Source: Chloroflexota bacterium
GTDB lineage: Bacteria; Chloroflexota; Anaerolineae; Anaerolineales; E44-bin32
Assembly: GCA_024277995.1 (NCBI GenBank)
Contig: JAJRUD010000232.1
Span: 1 to 40,153, forward strand
Direction of reading: 5' to 3'
Length of the DNA: 40,153 nucleotides
The notes beneath the pieces were generated by a model, which searched no databases, was not told the DNA's origin, and worked only from the letters and a program-made list of their open reading frames with translations. Of this stretch, positions 37,329-40,153 are shown piece after piece. How positions within the stretch are numbered: the stretch's first letter is position 1; each line of letters starts with the position of its first letter. Both the position numbers and the translations under genes were made by a program.

Positions 37329-37682
37329 ATGCGCGTATTGATAGTGGATGACCAGATGGTAGTGCGATCGGCGCTGAGGTTGTTGCTGGAGCAAGAAGCT
37401 GCGATGGAAGTGGTGGGCGAGGCCAGCGATGAGGATGCGCTGCACGCACTGATGGCGGACACAGAACCGGATCTCGTGCTCCTGGATTGGCAGTTGACCT
37501 CCCGGTCCTCGGGCGCGCTTTTGGCGGCGTTGAAAGCACGCCATCCCGGGCTGAAGGTGATCGTGCTCAGCGGGCAGCCTGGTTCCCGGCGGGCGGCACT
37601 GGGGGCAGGTGCGGATGCCTTCGTGAGCAAGGGAGAGCCCCCTGAGAGGTTGCTGGCAGCCTTGCGGGCCGTCGCCGCCTGA
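37329..37682 (+). CDS. Stand-alone response-regulator receiver protein
   Basis: VLIVDDQMVVRSALRLLLEQE...DLVLLDWQL...VLSG...AFVSKGEPPERLLAAL; no output domain. Confidence 0.9.
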   Translation: MRVLIVDDQMVVRSALRLLLEQEAAMEVVGEASDEDALHALMADTEPDLVLLDWQLTSRSSGALLAALKARHPGLKVIVLSGQPGSRRAALGAGADAFVSKGEPPERLLAALRAVAA

Positions 37683-37709
37683 GCCGCCTCTATCGAGGGG
37701 TCGCGGCCG

Positions 37710-37744
37710 GTAGAGGGCCCGCACCGAGGCGGCGGGCCCTCTAC
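37710..37744 (+). terminator. 13-bp perfect-stem hairpin after the receiver gene
   Basis: GTAGAGGGCCCGC-ACCGAGGCG-GCGGGCCCTCTAC; no T-tract. Confidence 0.5.
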
Positions 37745-37915
37745 GCTATCTGAGGACGTACCTGGAGCGTATGCCTGCGGCGGAAGATGTCCCCTCTTCC
37801 CGAACCCTGTCTGATCCTGTGAGCCGTCTCGCTGGCGACTGAGGCCGATGTGCGCTATATTCGATGGCGGAAGCTATTTGAAGGGACATTTCCCGCCGAG
37901 GAGAAGGAGGCCATC

Positions 37916-38413
37916 ATGCCAAGCACAGAGGAGAATCTCAAAGTCGCGTTCAGCGGCGAGAGTCAGGCCAACCAGAAGTACCGTGCTTTTGCCGAGAAGG
38001 CAGAACGGGATGGTTTCCCCAATATCGCCCGCCTGTTCCGCACGACGGCCGAGGCAGAACGGGTACACGCCGAAGGCGAACTGAAGGCCCTGGGCGGCGT
38101 CGGATCAACCGTTGAGAACCTGCAGACGGCCATCGCGGGCGAGACCTACGAATACAAGGAGATGTACCCACCGATGGTCGAGCAGGCCGAGGCCGATGGT
38201 CACAAGGCCAAGCGCGTCTTCGGCTACGCGATGAAGGCGGAGGAGGTGCATGCCCGGCTCTACGAAATGGCGCTGGAGGCGGCCCGCCGGGGAGAAGATC
38301 TGACCGAGGCGGAATTCTACCTCTGCCCGTTCTGCGGGTACATCGAGTTCGGCAAGCCGCCGGAGGCCTGCCCGATCTGCGGGGCGAAAGGATCCAAGTT
38401 CGTTCAAGTCTAG
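37916..38413 (+). CDS. Rubrerythrin
   Basis: GAGAAGGAGGCCATC-ATG; diiron ExxH motifs (FSGESQANQKY, EAERVHAEGE, AGETYEYKEMYP, AEEVHARLYE) and C-terminal rubredoxin-like CPFCGYIEFGKPPEACPICGA. Confidence 0.95.
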   Translation: MPSTEENLKVAFSGESQANQKYRAFAEKAERDGFPNIARLFRTTAEAERVHAEGELKALGGVGSTVENLQTAIAGETYEYKEMYPPMVEQAEADGHKAKRVFGYAMKAEEVHARLYEMALEAARRGEDLTEAEFYLCPFCGYIEFGKPPEACPICGAKGSKFVQV

Positions 38414-38474
38414 CATTGGGCTGAGCGGCCCCGGCGCCAGGTCTGCCTTGCCGCGGGCTGTTCGGGAAAAGGGA

Positions 38475-38498
38475 CCGGAGCGGCGAAAGCCGCTCCGG
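38475..38498 (-). terminator. Hairpin between rubrerythrin and tRNA-Asn, possibly bidirectional
   Basis: CCGGAGCGGC-GAAA-GCCGCTCCGG; on the minus strand followed by TCCCTTTTCCC. Confidence 0.6.
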
Positions 38499-38535
38499 CT
38501 TGACTCTCAGGGCTGCGCCACAGATTGGGCTCAGG

Positions 38536-38608
38536 CTCCTCGGGTAGGACTCGAACCTACAACCTAGCGGTTAACAGCCGCCCGCTCTGCCGATTGAGCT
38601 ACCGAGGA
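38536..38608 (-). tRNA. tRNA-Asn (anticodon GTT)
   Basis: Minus strand TCCTCGGTAGCTCAATCGGCAGAGCGGGCGGCTGTTAACCGCTAGGTTGTAGGTTCGAGTCCTACCCGAGGAG; TCCTCGG/CCGAGGA acceptor, GGTTCGAGTCC T-arm, GTT anticodon, G73. Confidence 0.96.
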
Positions 38609-38791
38609 TCGCGCAGGGATTATAACCACCCGCGGTGGAAGGCGTCAAGCAGAGAGGCAAAGGCGCGTCGCTCATGAAAGAGACAGGAGGAGCGATGCCC
38701 TGGCATCGGCCCGGACGTCCGATCGGCTGCCCAGGCCCCCGGCACGCGGACAGCGCCGGGGACCTGACGTGGACCAGGAAGAAAGGGCCGG

Positions 38792-38819
38792 TTGTCCCCG
38801 AAGGCCGCTGGGCTATAAT
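38792..38819 (+). promoter_or_regulatory. Promoter of the DUF2085-like gene
   Basis: TTGTCC (38792-38797), 16-bp spacer, consensus TATAAT (38814-38819). Confidence 0.7.
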
Positions 38820-38826
38820 GGCATTC

Positions 38827-39663
38827 ATGGAAGCCCCCTCGCTTGCCCCTTCGGCGCGCGCGCTGGTCCACGCTCATCTCAGCCTGCGCCGCCTGGCCGT
38901 GCTGGCTCTGGCAGGCACGGTGGCCGGGTTGTGGCTCTTCAACACGCCGGCCGGGCTGTTGGGCAAGGCTGACGCCATCGGCTACGCCGTTTGCCATCGC
39001 ATCGACCTGCGCTCCTTCCATCTGGGGGGACGTGCCCTGCCGCTCTGCGCCCGCTGTAGCGGCATGTACCTGGGCGCGCTGCTGGCGATCGGATACCCAA
39101 TGCTTGCCGGGCGGGGCCGGGCCGGAAATTACCCTGATTGGCGCATCATGACGCCCTTCGGTCTCTTCTTTCTGGCCTTCGCGGTGGACGGTGTCAACTC
39201 CTATCTGAGTTTCTTCCCCCAGGCCCCGCAACTTTACCCCCCCAGCAACCTGCTGCGCCTGGTCACGGGGACGCTGGTGGGATTGGGTATGGGGGTGGTG
39301 GTGTACGCGGCCTTCAATCAGAGCGCGTGGCGTGATTGGCGCCGAGAGGCGCCGCTGGGTTCCTACCGGGACCTGCTGCTCCTGTTGCTGCTGGCGGCCG
39401 TCCTGGTCCTGGCACTTCTCTCGGGGAACCCCCTGGTGCTCTACCCCCTGGCTCTGCTGAGCGGGCTGGCTGTGCTGGTGGTCCTGGCGGCGGTCTATAC
39501 CACCGTCGTACTGTTGGTGCTGCGGCTGGAGAACCACGCAACGTCCTGGATGGGGCTGTTCTTCCCGGCGCTGCTGGGATTTACGCTGGCCCTGCTGCAG
39601 ATCGGGGCGCTTGACCTCTTGCGCTTCAAGCTCACGGGCACGTGGGCCGGATTCAGCCTATAA
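38827..39663 (+). CDS. DUF2085-like multi-TM membrane protein
   Basis: GYAVCHRIDLRSFHLGGRALPLCARCSGMYLGALLAIGYP, the Cys-rich DUF2085 pattern; start at ATG 38827 based on promoter position. Confidence 0.8.
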   Translation: MEAPSLAPSARALVHAHLSLRRLAVLALAGTVAGLWLFNTPAGLLGKADAIGYAVCHRIDLRSFHLGGRALPLCARCSGMYLGALLAIGYPMLAGRGRAGNYPDWRIMTPFGLFFLAFAVDGVNSYLSFFPQAPQLYPPSNLLRLVTGTLVGLGMGVVVYAAFNQSAWRDWRREAPLGSYRDLLLLLLLAAVLVLALLSGNPLVLYPLALLSGLAVLVVLAAVYTTVVLLVLRLENHATSWMGLFFPALLGFTLALLQIGALDLLRFKLTGTWAGFSL

Positions 39664-39673
39664 GGAGGCGATA

Positions 39674-40153
39674 TTGGAGTTCCTGGGCGGGGTATTGGGG
39701 GCTTTCGGTCTCTCGGCGAGCGCCGGGCTGAACGCCTACGTGCCGCTGCTCGTCGTGGCGCTGCTCGCCCGCTTCACGAACTGGATCGCGCTGGCTTCAC
39801 CCTGGGATGCGCTCAGCAGTTGGTGGGTCATCGGAGCCCTGCTCGTGCTGGGGTTGATCGAGTTCCTGGCGGATAAAGTGCCGGCCGTCAATCATGCCAA
39901 CGACCTGCTGCAGACCTTTGTGCGCCCGGCTGCGGGGGCGGTGCTCTTCGCTGCCAACACTCAGGTGGTGGCCTACTTGCATCCCGTTCTGGCCATGATC
40001 GCCGGACTGCTCGTGGCCGGCGGCGTGCACGCCGCGAAGTCGGCGGCCATCCGTCCGGTGGTGACGGCCACCACCGGGGGAGCGGGCAACGTGATCGTCA
40101 GTCTGGCCGAGGACGTGCTGGCGACGGTGCTGTCCATCCTATCGGTGGTGATC
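39674..40153 (+). CDS. DUF4126-like membrane protein (TTG start, truncated by window end)
   Basis: AAGGAGGCGATA-TTG; LEFLGGVLGAFGLSASAGLNAYVPLLVVALLARFTNWIALASPWDALSSWWVIGALLVLGLIEFLADKVPAVNHANDLLQTFVRPAAGAVLFAANTQVVAYLHPVLAMIAGLLVAGGVHAAKSAAIRPVVTATTGGAGNVIVSLAEDVLATVLSILSVVI; open to the window edge. Confidence 0.85.
   Translation, partial: MEFLGGVLGAFGLSASAGLNAYVPLLVVALLARFTNWIALASPWDALSSWWVIGALLVLGLIEFLADKVPAVNHANDLLQTFVRPAAGAVLFAANTQVVAYLHPVLAMIAGLLVAGGVHAAKSAAIRPVVTATTGGAGNVIVSLAEDVLATVLSILSVVI

Overview
High-GC bacterial window whose gene content and style suggest Chloroflexota (inference only). It is almost entirely coded on the + strand. (1) 1-7976: a heavy-metal efflux region with three P1B-type ATPases (the first truncated by the window edge), a MerR-family regulator with a textbook 19-bp-spacer MerR promoter/operator, and an ArsR/SmtB regulator with CmtR-like cysteines and a perfect palindrome over its own -10. 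A methyltransferase pseudogene with a 4-bp tandem duplication and a nonsense codon lies between them. (2) 7990-13876: NagA, a tiny basic protein, a 3-GAF NarL-type histidine kinase with its response regulator, and a flavodoxin-domain protein, with strong hairpins and intergenic repeats. (3) 13877-24143 and 26876-36885: long co-directional, often translationally coupled runs of accessory enzymes: alpha/beta hydrolases, SDRs (one fused to an unrecognised helical domain), class I methyltransferases, PHP, DinB, an HExxH...E metallopeptidase-like protein, an Lnt-like acyltransferase and an ABC-2 exporter. A pair of paralogous membrane proteins is, both times, followed by a CPBP intramembrane protease. 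(4) 24183-26870: a decay zone with two pseudogenes, a lone minus-strand lipoprotein/TIM-barrel-like gene and an IS256-type transposase remnant. (5) 37029-40153: small membrane protein, stand-alone receiver, rubrerythrin, tRNA-Asn(GTT) on the minus strand, an apparently leaderless DUF2085-like gene and a TTG-start DUF4126-like gene missed by the ORF track. I found no CRISPR array, rRNA or intact mobile element. The best candidate for something undescribed is the duplicated membrane protein-CPBP module and its enzyme entourage, but its function is not readable from sequence alone.
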